NCBI GenBank assembly: GCA_024195265.1
Contig: JAJLRJ010000002.1
Coordinates: forward strand, 17,120,941 to 17,184,940
DNA length: 64,000 bases
From: Dendrophyllia cribrosa
Taxonomy: Eukaryota; Cnidaria; Anthozoa; Scleractinia; Dendrophylliidae
Direction: 5' to 3'
Part shown: positions 33,240 through 43,800 of the stretch, piece by piece
How the letters are laid out: each line of letters opens with the position of its first letter
Position numbering within the stretch: the stretch's first letter is position 1
The notes under the pieces: generated by a model
The model's input: only the letters and a program-made list of their open reading frames with translations
What the model was told of the DNA's origin: nothing
Database searches by the model: none
Program-made: the position numbers and the translations under genes

Positions 33240-34550
33240 TGTTTTGTTTAACGGTTGGCAAATCTGAATAACAATAGACAATTTTGTAAGCATGAAGTAC
33301 CGCCAAAAGTAAAGTAGTTGTTTTCTCCTAAACTAGCACGGTGACTTATTTTTTTATTGCATAGCTTTGGTGTTAAAATCATCCTCTTGGCGTTGAAAGA
33401 GTTTCAGAATTTTTTTCGTCAGGAAAAAAAAAGTTATCGCAAAAAACGTGCACATGCCCAGTACTCATGGGCATAAAATTATGGCCTTGAGATCATGCAG
33501 GGAAGGAACGTTTTGAGACAGTGCTGTTTGAGGCTGTGTGCCTTTTTTATATATCATATACGATGGTCGTTGCGTTATACCTTTTGCTTTTTTCCAAGTA
33601 TTCCATTTGAACTATACTTCCAGCTAAAGTAAGGTGAACAGATCAAATAAGCAAGCGTGCGATAGGTAATCAGCACACTGGAATAAACTTAGTCATCACA
33701 TCTCTTTCGCAAGCATGGTGACCTATGTCTTTATTGTATTTTTCCAAGCAATGCCTGATAGGGAACAACTAGGGAAAGTTTCAAAAAGGTTGTTCATCAA
33801 ATTTTATTTCTGAGGAATCACCTTAAGATATGTGAAGTAAAATTATGGTACTCGCGTGTTAAATACTTATTGATTTGATTTGATTTTGTAATACGCGAAG
33901 AATATTTATGGGCGCGAAAGAGCAGGGCTCCCATTATCTCAACGCCCGGTATAGGCTATTGTTCACGATCTGAATTAGCAGTTTGACTGATTCCCTGAGC
34001 GTTCCGAATTTTGCTATTTGGACCGCTTATACGAACTGATTTCACCGAGAGAAAATGAACTAGATCATTCTCTCTTGATTTCACTTAATTGTTTTCGAAA
34101 TAAATGTTGTAAACTGTTTTCCCGTTTCCTGGCTGCCTGGTTCACAATTATCACAAAAAGTGTGCAAAAGTGGCATGGAGAACTAAGATGTTTCGCGTTT
34201 GCTGAAAGATGAACTATGCTGTCGCCAAATTCGTAAAAGAGCCATAACATTAACGTAACTTGTTCTGTTCGTATTGGGGAAATAATTGATTCGCATGGAG
34301 AGGATAGCCTGCATAGCTGGCAGTTTTGTTGGTGCGCGCGATCGCCACTGAGCTACGCAGGCTAGGAGAGGCCGGAGTGAATAAAGAGGGGGTGCATCGT
34401 CGTTAACGTGATCAACCATTGGTGTCTCGACACAACAGTGGAGCGCATCCCCTCCCACTCGGATCATGCTGCATCAAATGAACCGATAAATCCTTCTCCA
34501 TAGTGGATTCATCGGTCCCTTTGATCCTTTCATGATCCGAGTGATCTTGG
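33240..34550. other. Intergenic, no gene seen
   Basis: AT-rich DNA without a supported gene. A foldback pair lies at about 34457-34541 (CACTCGGATCATG and CATGATCCGAGTG, with ATGAACCGAT and ATCGGTCCCTTTGAT inside). Confidence 0.6.
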
Positions 34551-34554
34551 ATCA

Positions 34555-34986
34555 GTGATCCGGATCCAGATCATCCCAAAGGAACGCACCCTTTACACTT
34601 GTCCTTTCATTCACAACGCGGACAAAATAACGGGACCCAAACGATCTATTAAAATCACTGATCGTTTCACATGCATCTCCATAAATTTTATCCACTGCAT
34701 AACATGTGCTTTTTGCAAAAAGATATACATTGGCGAAACAGGGAGAAGACAGGGCGACCGTTTTCGTGAACATCTCCGAGACGTTGAAAAAAATGGCAAA
34801 GACACATCCAAACCAGTCGCGCGTCATTTCAATCGTACTAATCATTCTAAACAGCACATGACAATCTACGGCCTTTCCCTACACCAGGGTAACACAGAAA
34901 GTCGTAAAAACTTAGAACAAAAAATCATCTTTCAAATCGACACTCTCAAACCCCACGGAATCACCGAACGCTTTTCATTCAACTAA
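34555..34986 (+). mobile_element. Penelope-like element: GIY-YIG endonuclease ORF (3' part)
   Basis: Penelope-like retroelements encode a reverse transcriptase followed by a GIY-YIG endonuclease. This uninterrupted 143-codon frame has the endonuclease part: a linker HCITCAFCKKIYIGETG with the Cys pair and YIGETG core, then RFREHLRDV, ARHFN, and LEQKIIFQIDTL with the downstream Glu, ending HGITERFSFN (family usual GxNxR; Asn is Thr here). No reverse transcriptase lies upstream, so the copy is 5'-truncated. The 3' region after the stop (to about 35180) carries a hammerhead-like motif. The frame is intact, which suggests a fairly recent insertion, but the element cannot move by itself. Confidence 0.88.
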
Positions 34987-35081
34987 TTTACATTTGATTT
35001 TCACGTCACCAAATTTCCACCAATAGCGTAGCTCCACCACTTACTATATAAAACCACACACTACCCACAATCCCTTGATTC

Positions 35082-35115
35082 GCTCCGACGAAGGGCTAGC
35101 GCTCGAAACGTCAGC
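35082..35115 (+). ncRNA. Hammerhead-like ribozyme motif of the Penelope-like element
   Basis: 96 bases after the GIY-YIG stop, the core boxes appear in order: CCGACGA (consensus CUGANGA), a stem GGGC/GCTC with loop TAGC, GAAA, then C-G-T-C. Outer GCT (35082-35084) and AGC (35113-35115) pair as stem I. Stem III is only two base pairs, but the palindrome ACGT could form it between two copies. Position 4 is C, not U, and one extra A follows the first box. Penelope-like elements are known to carry minimal hammerheads; whether this copy cuts is unknown. Confidence 0.5.
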
Positions 35116-35811
35116 TATTTGAATCTTTTTACGGTGGTCAATTTACCTTATCGACTCAGTCGATAAAACTAAATTCTCTTCTCAAAACAACGTCAATTTA
35201 ATGAATATTATTAGAAAATACCCAGCAATTCACGACAGAAAATCTACGGATTTCAAAGACGGGAACAAGAAGGCCAATGCATGGAAGGAAGTGGCTTTGA
35301 GAGCAAAAATCTTCTGTTTACAAGCGCCATCTTTGATTTTCGCGCCCTTTTAAAACATTTTTACGAACTTAAAGGAACATGTGTCCCTGCTGAAATATCG
35401 TGTTTTCATGATTATGGTCAGGAGCTTAATTTGAGCTTATTTTATTGTCTTGAAATTGGAAGAAACCATTACTAAAAGCACAGGGAATCCAAACGCTGTA
35501 TTAGCAAAAACATAATCATTTATTAAAAATATTGTTTTTTACCTGTTTTCCTGTGTCTTTTTTAGTCGTTTTGGAAGCGATTTGAATCAGAGCGAAGACG
35601 GTTGACCCCTTCCCTATCAGACCTGTGTCTCCCATGTGGTTCATAAAAATAATAGAATAAAATTGTTTTACACGTAGTTGTTTCACTTCTACCAATTGAC
35701 TGGTTGAAAAATTTTCCGGGGAACATGCATCCTTACGGCAGAAAAACAGAAGCAGAAGCAAATAAAATAGAATAAAATGAAAGTTGAATATAATAGTGCC
35801 CAATATTTCGC

Positions 35812-35850
35812 TTTGCAAAACAAAGCTTCTTCGGGGGCTAGCACTATAAA
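35812..35850 (-). ncRNA. Second hammerhead-like motif
   Basis: On the minus strand: CCGAAGA, then a strong stem GCTTTG/CAAAGC with a T-rich loop, then GAAA and TATT. Outer GTGC...CCC and GGGCAC can form stem I with an internal loop. The layout matches that of 35082-35115, including the extra A after the first box. No protein frame is linked to it, so it would be a solo end of a retroelement. Confidence 0.4.
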
Positions 35851-36300
35851 TGATTACAACTGTAAAACCGTTATACAAGTGATTTTGAAAAAACTAAAGA
35901 ATAACAAAAACAATGAATATGATTGGTGAAGGGTTTTGACGGGTGATAAACTAAACTGACTAGTGATGAGAAAGTGTACAAAAGTAACCACTTGCATCCA
36001 TAAGAATTTCAAAACAGCTACCATGCTGGAGACCCGGGGAGGGGGGGAGTGAGGGTACATTTTTGTCCTGAACTGGGTATATAATTTAACGTGAATCCGT
36101 GCTAAACGGGGTCTGAATCTGTCCTAAACAGGGTATGGTTCCAGTTAACTTAGCGCTTGTGGTGACTTCCCTTGTCGTGATTAGTATATTCATGCGAAGG
36201 CGAAGTCGTTTTCGTTTCAAAGGATGCGTCTGCCATAATTTTTAAACTCATATCAATTACCACCATAGTTAATAGAACAAACTGGTTATGAAGCTCAACA

Positions 36301-36485
36301 AATAGGCCATTTCCGAGTTGCCTTTAGCCTCTCTATCAAAGCGAGGCTAGGTGCGAAACCTTTCATATGAAAATGAGTTTTCATTCACATGTAAATAAGT
36401 TTTATTTGCATGTGAATGAAAACTCATTTTCGCACCTAGCCTCGCTTTGATAGAGAGGCTGAAGGCAACTCGGAAATGGCCTATT
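36301..36485. repeat. Foldback MITE (AATAGGCCATTTCCGAGTTG ends)
   Basis: Near-perfect inverted arms of about 80 bases: AATAGGCCATTTCCGAGTTG against CAACTCGGAAATGGCCTATT, and CTATCAAAGCGAGGCTAGGT against ACCTAGCCTCGCTTTGATAG, with a CATTCACATGTAAATAAG centre. Confidence 0.9.
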
Positions 36486-36870
36486 CCAAAAAGAGTGTAC
36501 AAAGCTGCTTTGTTTTATGTTGAACGAACCGTGACCGTGCACATTGTTTTGTTTAACGTGAGAGCCCAAAAGTTTGTACTGGTCAGTTGCTCATATGAAT
36601 TTCAATACCTTTTGTGTTTTGTGCAGGGTCAAGGCAAACGAACGAAAGAAATGGATAACAAAAGCATATAACAAAGGACTGACTGAGTTTCATAACCAGT
36701 TTATTCTATTAACTATGGTACCACGCACGCACGAGCCGTATCCTAGACAGGGTCCTTAAATAGAGGGTGTTGTCCTATACAGGGTAGGTATTTTCGGTTA
36801 TTTTTGTCCTAAACAGGATCAGTGCCTCAGACCCTCAGCGGCACTCCTACACCCAAATATTGGTCAAGAA

Positions 36871-36892
36871 CCCCCCCCCCCCCCCCCCCCCC
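36871..36892. repeat. Poly(C) tract
   Basis: A run of 22 C, followed by C-rich DNA. Confidence 0.9.
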
Positions 36893-37888
36893 TCCCCTCC
36901 CCCAGGAGGGCACCCCTCTCCTGGTTCTCTAGCCTCCGTGGACTAGAGATATGGGCCTCACCCTACTGGAGACAGATCCGGAGCCCGTCCAGGGTGGCTA
37001 TCCCCGGTACCACCTGATCTGCTCTCCCCCCAGGAGGGCACTCCTCTCCTGGTCCCTGGGGGGTTCCCTAGCGGCGCTTCCCTGGCCCTGCCACCCTGAT
37101 TTTACCCATCACCTGTGCGTTGTTGTCCTTAATTACAATAGATACGAACCAGCCTGCCTCGAAAGAGGATCATTAATATACACGATAAAACGCATGCTAT
37201 GATTGGACGAGTCACGCGTAGCGAATTTGGCGCGAGCAAGTTCTGAAAATGGCACTGCAACTGTGATTAACTTACAGTTAAATCGGGCAAGAAATGTGGT
37301 AAATTTGTTTGAATATATATATATATATATTTTGTTTTATTCTTTTGTTTACTCTTTCATCGCCTTGCCGTAAGGATCAGTTTGCCGTTTTCTGATTTTC
37401 TACAAGAAATGTGGTCCAGGTTTGAGCAGCCGTTAGTGGGAAGGAGCGTTGCGTGACGAGACAAATAACGGCTGCGTGGGAGACTAGTTTTTCTGCCGTA
37501 TTAAAGGATCAGTTTGCCGTTTCTTTTGTTTCCCTAAAAATGTAGTACTGGAAAGGATAAATCGCCGGGACCGCGATTTGGTGTCCGTTTAAGGGAGGTG
37601 TCCGTTAGTGGAGGTTCGACTGTATTTACAAGTCGGACTTTAGCTTTACACGTGTAACTTTACACGTGTAAAAACTGCAAGTGTTGTGACCCCAGGATCT
37701 GGTAACAAATTAATATTTTGACTCAAATGACAGAAAACCTGGTTACACAGCATATATTCTTTCGAACGTGCCGGACAACGTGAATCGTCAGTCTGTCATC
37801 GCTCAAACAAAATTTTCGTGTGCTTGTGCACCGGAGGAAGTGTCGCACCTAAAATTTCAGTGCCTTCATATTGTTGAACAAATGATCA

Positions 37889-40800
37889 ATGGATTTACCG
37901 AAAGCTTACCAAGTTGTTGTTCTGCTTTGCATTTTTGCGCTTATTCAAACGACAGATTCTCATGTTTTCTCGCATGAAGACGCTCGGAGCCTCAATGGAC
38001 CCGCTGCGCAGTCCTTTGTTGATAGCTTGTTCGAAGAATATGGCACAAACAAATCTATGAACTTACAGCAGTTTAAAGCTCTGATGAAAGAAGTTAAAAT
38101 TGGATCGATTTATACTAAAGAACAGAAAAGCAGTAGTGGATCAGCTAAGGGAAATGGTGTGAAAAATGGGCATTCAGAGGTAAGAGATCTAAGATTTAGA
38201 AAATAAAGTGAGCTTGTGAGACTAAGCTTAAGCTTATGTATGATGGTTGTTGAAGTGAAGTATTTTACTTTCGATAGAAATACTTTTATCGAATCTACTG
38301 AATGTTAAAACAAATTCGCCTTGATGGTTTGGCTTTCGTTTTGTTTCAAGTATTAATAAAACCGATATATGTTCCGAACACAATCCGAAGATTGGACCAC
38401 TTACGGACTTACACACTCGATGACATAGTAGCTATTTCTCTTCTGAGAAGAGAAGTAGCTACAATATTTCTCTTCTAAGAAGAGAAGTAGCTACAAAAGG
38501 CTCTTCGACTCAGTAAGGTAAAGCTTAAATATTATTACTTTGTTCTGACGTCTTGCTGTGATTCTGGTGACAAAAGATCACCTAAGATTCTTATGACCTT
38601 GCGAGTAAGCGTGTTTTTACTGTTTAGACTGTTAGGTTTGGGCTAAAAATCACATTATTGCTGTTGAATGAACTTTATTCTGCTTGCTTTTAAATCAGTC
38701 GAGACTTGGGAATTTCACGATCGAATACTCTTATGTCAAGGTCAATTGAATCGAGCACACGTGGCAGTTTGATCACCACATGGAATTCCCCTGATTTGCT
38801 CGACGTCAACCCTCTTCTCAGTTTAGTCAAGGCTCACTTCACATAAACTATTAAATTTCTGTTTTTCGGTACATACCTTCACAAACAAACTTGCAGACAT
38901 TTCTTAAATTATTTTTGTGTTTATTTTATTAGTTACACTATTAAGCTTACTTTTGTTTGTGTGACAGTCCAGGACGTGGCAATGTTCTTCATTTGCTTAC
39001 AATGTAAATGGCATGAACTTTAAACTTGTATCTGCAATCTCCAACAGAACTCGTTGAGACAGTAGTGTTTCCGCGCGCAAGACAACCGTTAGTGTAATAT
39101 CCTGTCAAAAATCACATTTATCGAAGCCCTCCTCTCCCTCCTCCGTTCAATGTTGCTTTAGAAGGGTTGCTCAGAGACCAGGGATACTTTTTGAGTATGT
39201 ATAACATTGTTTTGTGGGGGGGTAGGGGGAGGTAGATATGATAATTCCTTTTAAATGCTAAGAAATGCTCACAATTTGCCTAACTGTCTCAACAGTTTTG
39301 TCCGAGATTGTGGCTTTATGGTATTGCTAATAAAAATAACTTTCCTGCACTGGGTAGACTTCATGTGCCTTTCAATAACATGCCAACTCTGAAGTTCAAA
39401 CCCCTTTTAACTTCAGAATTGAACTTTATTTGGTTCACTTTTGAACTTTGTTTTACATTTTATGCTGCCATCAACAATAATTATGGAGAAACTGACAAAA
39501 TGGATCAAAATCCACCAATCGTCTGACCCACAAACATGACCTTTGACCATTTTGCGTAAAGCTCATTGTTTCCTGAGATGTACATCCACTTTGATAATAT
39601 TTGCAGCCATGAAAAATGAAGCTGTTTGTTGAAAAGAAAAGAAAGCTAAGGTTTTGGCAATGCTGCCTTCATCAAGGAACAAACTTTCAAGTGTCAACAT
39701 TTTGGAACATCAGCTTTCTCTAACAGAAACAGCTAGAAAAGCACATGTTTTCAAAAAAAACAATAATTACAGCATAAATTTTGAAGTCTACACTGCACAG
39801 GAAATTTATATTTTTTAGTTTAGTAGAGTTCCGAAAGTAGCGTCCCATGTTACTTTCAGATTTAGCAGGCCTAAGGGGCTGCAACTTTCGGGTAGCCATT
39901 GCTTTCAGGCGGAAGTAACTTTCGGGCAGCTAAAATATGTGGGTAATTGAAGAAAAAAAGATAATAGTAAACACAAATGCAGAATAACCATAAGGTCACT
40001 TAAATTCTCTCTTTTTCATTGATTCTTTGGTATTCTTTGGCATTCTTGTACAGTAAAACACTAAGGTAGTACTGGAGGCTAAGGTGAACCTTTTGGATTG
40101 CATTAATAATTTGTGACTTTGTAGAGCATATATAAAGAAACCTGCATGCGAAATTTAGGGTCTGAGAAACAACGCGTTTCAGAAATATAAAGAACAAAGT
40201 TTCGTTTCCAAGGGTCCTTTCGCGGGAAAAACAAAGATGGCATACTGTGCTGGACAAGGTTTCATGGGTCTAATAAATCCCCAAAGAGTGTTGTGTTGAC
40301 AGATTTGTTATAAATAAGTACATGTACATGTACATGTGTAAACTAAAAGATGAAACTCTCATTGACAGAAGAGATAGAACCTCTGCGTTCGCAAAATAAA
40401 GCCCTCTTTCATGCCAGACCTTTTAAAATGGAAGAAGCTCTTCAGCACCGTGATCGAGCTTTCAATGGGTAACAATAACAGGTAAATGTGTCCGTTGGGA
40501 CGAGTCTTTATGCTCTATAATCGTCCACCCAGCATTTCGAAGTATGTCTGAGTCAAGCAAAATTCTCAACGAAGCACCCGCGCGGCAGAAAAGATTCAAA
40601 TCATTAATTTTTGTTTTTTTTTTCACTAGCAGCCATAAACATTGTCTTCGTAATAACTTAGCGCAAAAATATAATCCTCAACGCAAGAACTCGAAAGAGC
40701 TGTCAATGCAACGGAAATTTGATCTGTTTGCTGTCAGACAAGGTGGCGTTACCATGCATGGCGTCATTATTTATAATGTCATTCTATGATTGGTTTCGCA

Positions 40801-43800
40801 GGAATAATGGCATCACGAATAAGGGCATAATAACCAAATTTGGGACAATTCTCTTGTGTTTTTCCACTGGAAAACGGTATTGCAGGCATCAACAACATGG
40901 CCACCAGTGTGTGAGAAAGTAATAGAACGATTGCGGTGAATTTCTTCAAGTTATGCTCGATTTTCCTGGGAAAATTTGCTTTGAATTTCCGTATTAGTAC
41001 GCAGTAAATGTGAATTTATGTGAACGATAAATCAGAAGGGTATGAAATTTGAAGGAAAGAAACTAGATGTGTTTACGAACGTTTTCACCGGAGTGCGTCA
41101 TATTTCTCAAGATATCGAGGACAGGACAAGGTGACAAACTTCATCCAAAGGCGAGTTTATATTATTTATCTTTAAATTGTTCCTTTTTGCTTTCCAGTGA
41201 CGCACTCCGGTGAAAATTTGTCTCTTTGCATGTTATATCTTTGGGACAATTTTTATTGCAAACAGTTAAATCCCCTTTCAGTGGTGGTTGATCCCTTAAA
41301 AAAGGACAGTCACACCACCCCCTTAAATTCCATGAATTCCTTGAATTATTTCGAACAACTGAAATTATTTTTACCATCTAGATATAATTCTGTATTAGCT
41401 CTGAAAATTTCACTCTTCTGGGGTAAATATTTTCTTAATTTTTCTTTCGAAGTAAAAAGTGCAAAAAATCACCAATTTTGCCTCCAGTACTACCTTAAGC
41501 TATTCCATCTACATGGAGATGTCACCATGGTATTGATTGGACTATTACTTTCGGGTAGCCCGTTACTTTCGGGAGAGCCATTACTTTCAGGTAGGCAGTT
41601 ACTTTAGGAAATTACTAGAAAGGTCTGAAAATTAACGTTACTTTCGGGGTGGGGGGGGGGGAGCGCTACTTTTGGAACTGACTAGGGTACCGTAAAGCCA
41701 GATACAAGTTGAAATTTAATTTAATTTAGAATACACAATTTGCCAGCAAATGATGGACATTGCCACATCCTACGTAGTTAAAGCATGATTCCACAAATGA
41801 CGTAATTTATGGCCATTTTGTTTAAGCTGACCAGACATGCTTGTTACTTGTTTAATTTGATACAGTGTTATTCTGCCAAAGCTCTGTTTGCTTCCTTCTC
41901 AATTGATTCTGATGGACTGAACCAGGATTCATTTGAAAGGATATGTCCAGCAATAGTAGAACAAATTGAAAGTAAAGCTTGTTTGTTGGAAAGTGCTGAA
42001 GATGAGGAAGGAAGCGGAAAACAAAGTAAAGCTCAAGGTAAGTGCTCCTTTTCTTAGTGTAATTGTTAAATAGTCTGCTATTACATAATGATTCAATTTA
42101 ACACCTTCCTACCAATAAGCGCCTCCTTTCTAATATGTGCCCCCCAGCCCCAAGTGTTGTTTTTAGAGCCCCTTTATTCAGAGTTGGAGATGCTACTCCA
42201 GAAAGCTACATGTCGATCTCTTGTCAAAGAAAGTGACAATGAAGACATGGAGGTATAATAGCAAATTACATGTATATCCTTACTATGCAAACTATTTTTA
42301 AAATTGTTCTGACAATTTGAATTGTAAATTTCCTGTTATTGTTCATTAAAAGTTATTTTTTAGGCTCGCATTGTGTATGTCAAAAAAATAAATTAGTGCC
42401 GGGCACTCTCCAATAAGCGCCCTCCCTTATAAGCTTCATGCACCAAAAGTAAATAAGCACCCCGGGCGGTAAGGGGACCTCATAAGGGAGCATATGCTCT
42501 GTGTCCCTGCCTTTTTGGCAAAGTTTGTAAATAAATAAATCATTCAAACCATTACGGTACTCAACAAATATGAAATTGTACAGTTCAAGCTCTCATGCCA
42601 GCTACTTTGAGAGTGTTTCATAGATGTCAGTTTTCAAAATGGTAAGAGGTAAAGTTGCAAACTCGCCACAGGAGGCCTACATGCCTAGAGTTCCTGGCAA
42701 CATAATGTTGCCAGCAACCATTTTGCTAAGGAAATAACATGACAGTAGATACCATGCCTCAAACCACTGACTGTCAGGTTGAAAGTCCAACACGCTAGCC
42801 ACTATACCACCACATATAGCCTCCACAAAGTTTAGTTCACATCAAGATATTATTGGGCCTCTTCTTCTCTTCTTCAAATAAGGAAAAAAAATTATTCATG
42901 TTCATGCAAAAATAATAACATAAGAGAACACAGCCAGTTGTAGATATGACATGACCTTGGAAAAATAATTTTTCACACTGTTAACTGTCAGATTGTGTCA
43001 TCTTACATGTACATAATTGTGTCATCTTACATAATTATGGTTCATTGTGACAAAAGCATGGGGTAATTAAATAATAACCTTCTATCAAGTCATTGACAAA
43101 ACTTAAGCAATTCCAAGCAAAACTAAAAAAAAATACTTGTAGTTTGCATTTATCCTTTTATCAAATGTTACCTTTTGAGATATAATTTTCTGATTATTGA
43201 AACATGTTGACAAAATATTGCTTTCTTTTGTTGATCTTGTGATTTTGTTTTCAGCATGGGGATATGGTTTCCTGTCAGTAACAATTATCAGCTGCGCCTC
43301 TCTTCTTGGAGCTTTTGTTGTACCATTTATGAATCAATCATTTTACAAGATTCTTCTCTTGTTTATGGTGTCCCTTGCCGTCGGTGTGTTAAGCGGAAGT
43401 GGAGTATTTCATCTTGTCCCACATGTAAGTATTTTCAGGAAAATTTGCACAATGTAAACTATATGTGGCTGGACTAATAAGTCCAATCCGGTTTTTGCAT
43501 GGCCAGCACAGTAGTCAGAAAACTTCTGGTTCTTAATATTAGTAATATTGTAAACAGTGACATAAGCAATTAAAGTGCCTATCACCCCTAGAAAGTTATT
43601 TTCAGAATCAACTCTATGTACATTGAATAGTTGAATGGTAAAATATTTCTGGTTTTGAACGTCGCGTTTGTGAGTTATAGAGATTTGAATTTACAAAATG
43701 CTAATTAGATGATGTCAACCCGGGAATCGTTTATTATACAACTACTTGTTTTCACCTAATTAGCATTTTGTAAATTCAAATCACTATAACTCACAAACGC

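Larger units (their letters stand above)
35860..37888. other. Intergenic, 5' side of the ZIP gene
   Basis: No gene supported. It holds repeated words GTCCTAAACAGGGT (36060-36140 and 36765-36835), the MITE at 36301-36485, a poly(C) tract, GC-rich DNA with a repeated CCCAGGAGGGCAC word (36900-37090), a (TA)n run at 37313-37331 and GTGTCCGTT-type repeat words (37575-37620). The ZIP promoter should lie in the last few hundred bases; an inverted ACACGTGTA pair is near 37660. Confidence 0.65.

Noticed and set aside
39308..39526. 72-codon ORF as a ZIP exon
   Set aside because: Exons 1 and 2 already join in phase, and the translation has no ZIP resemblance.
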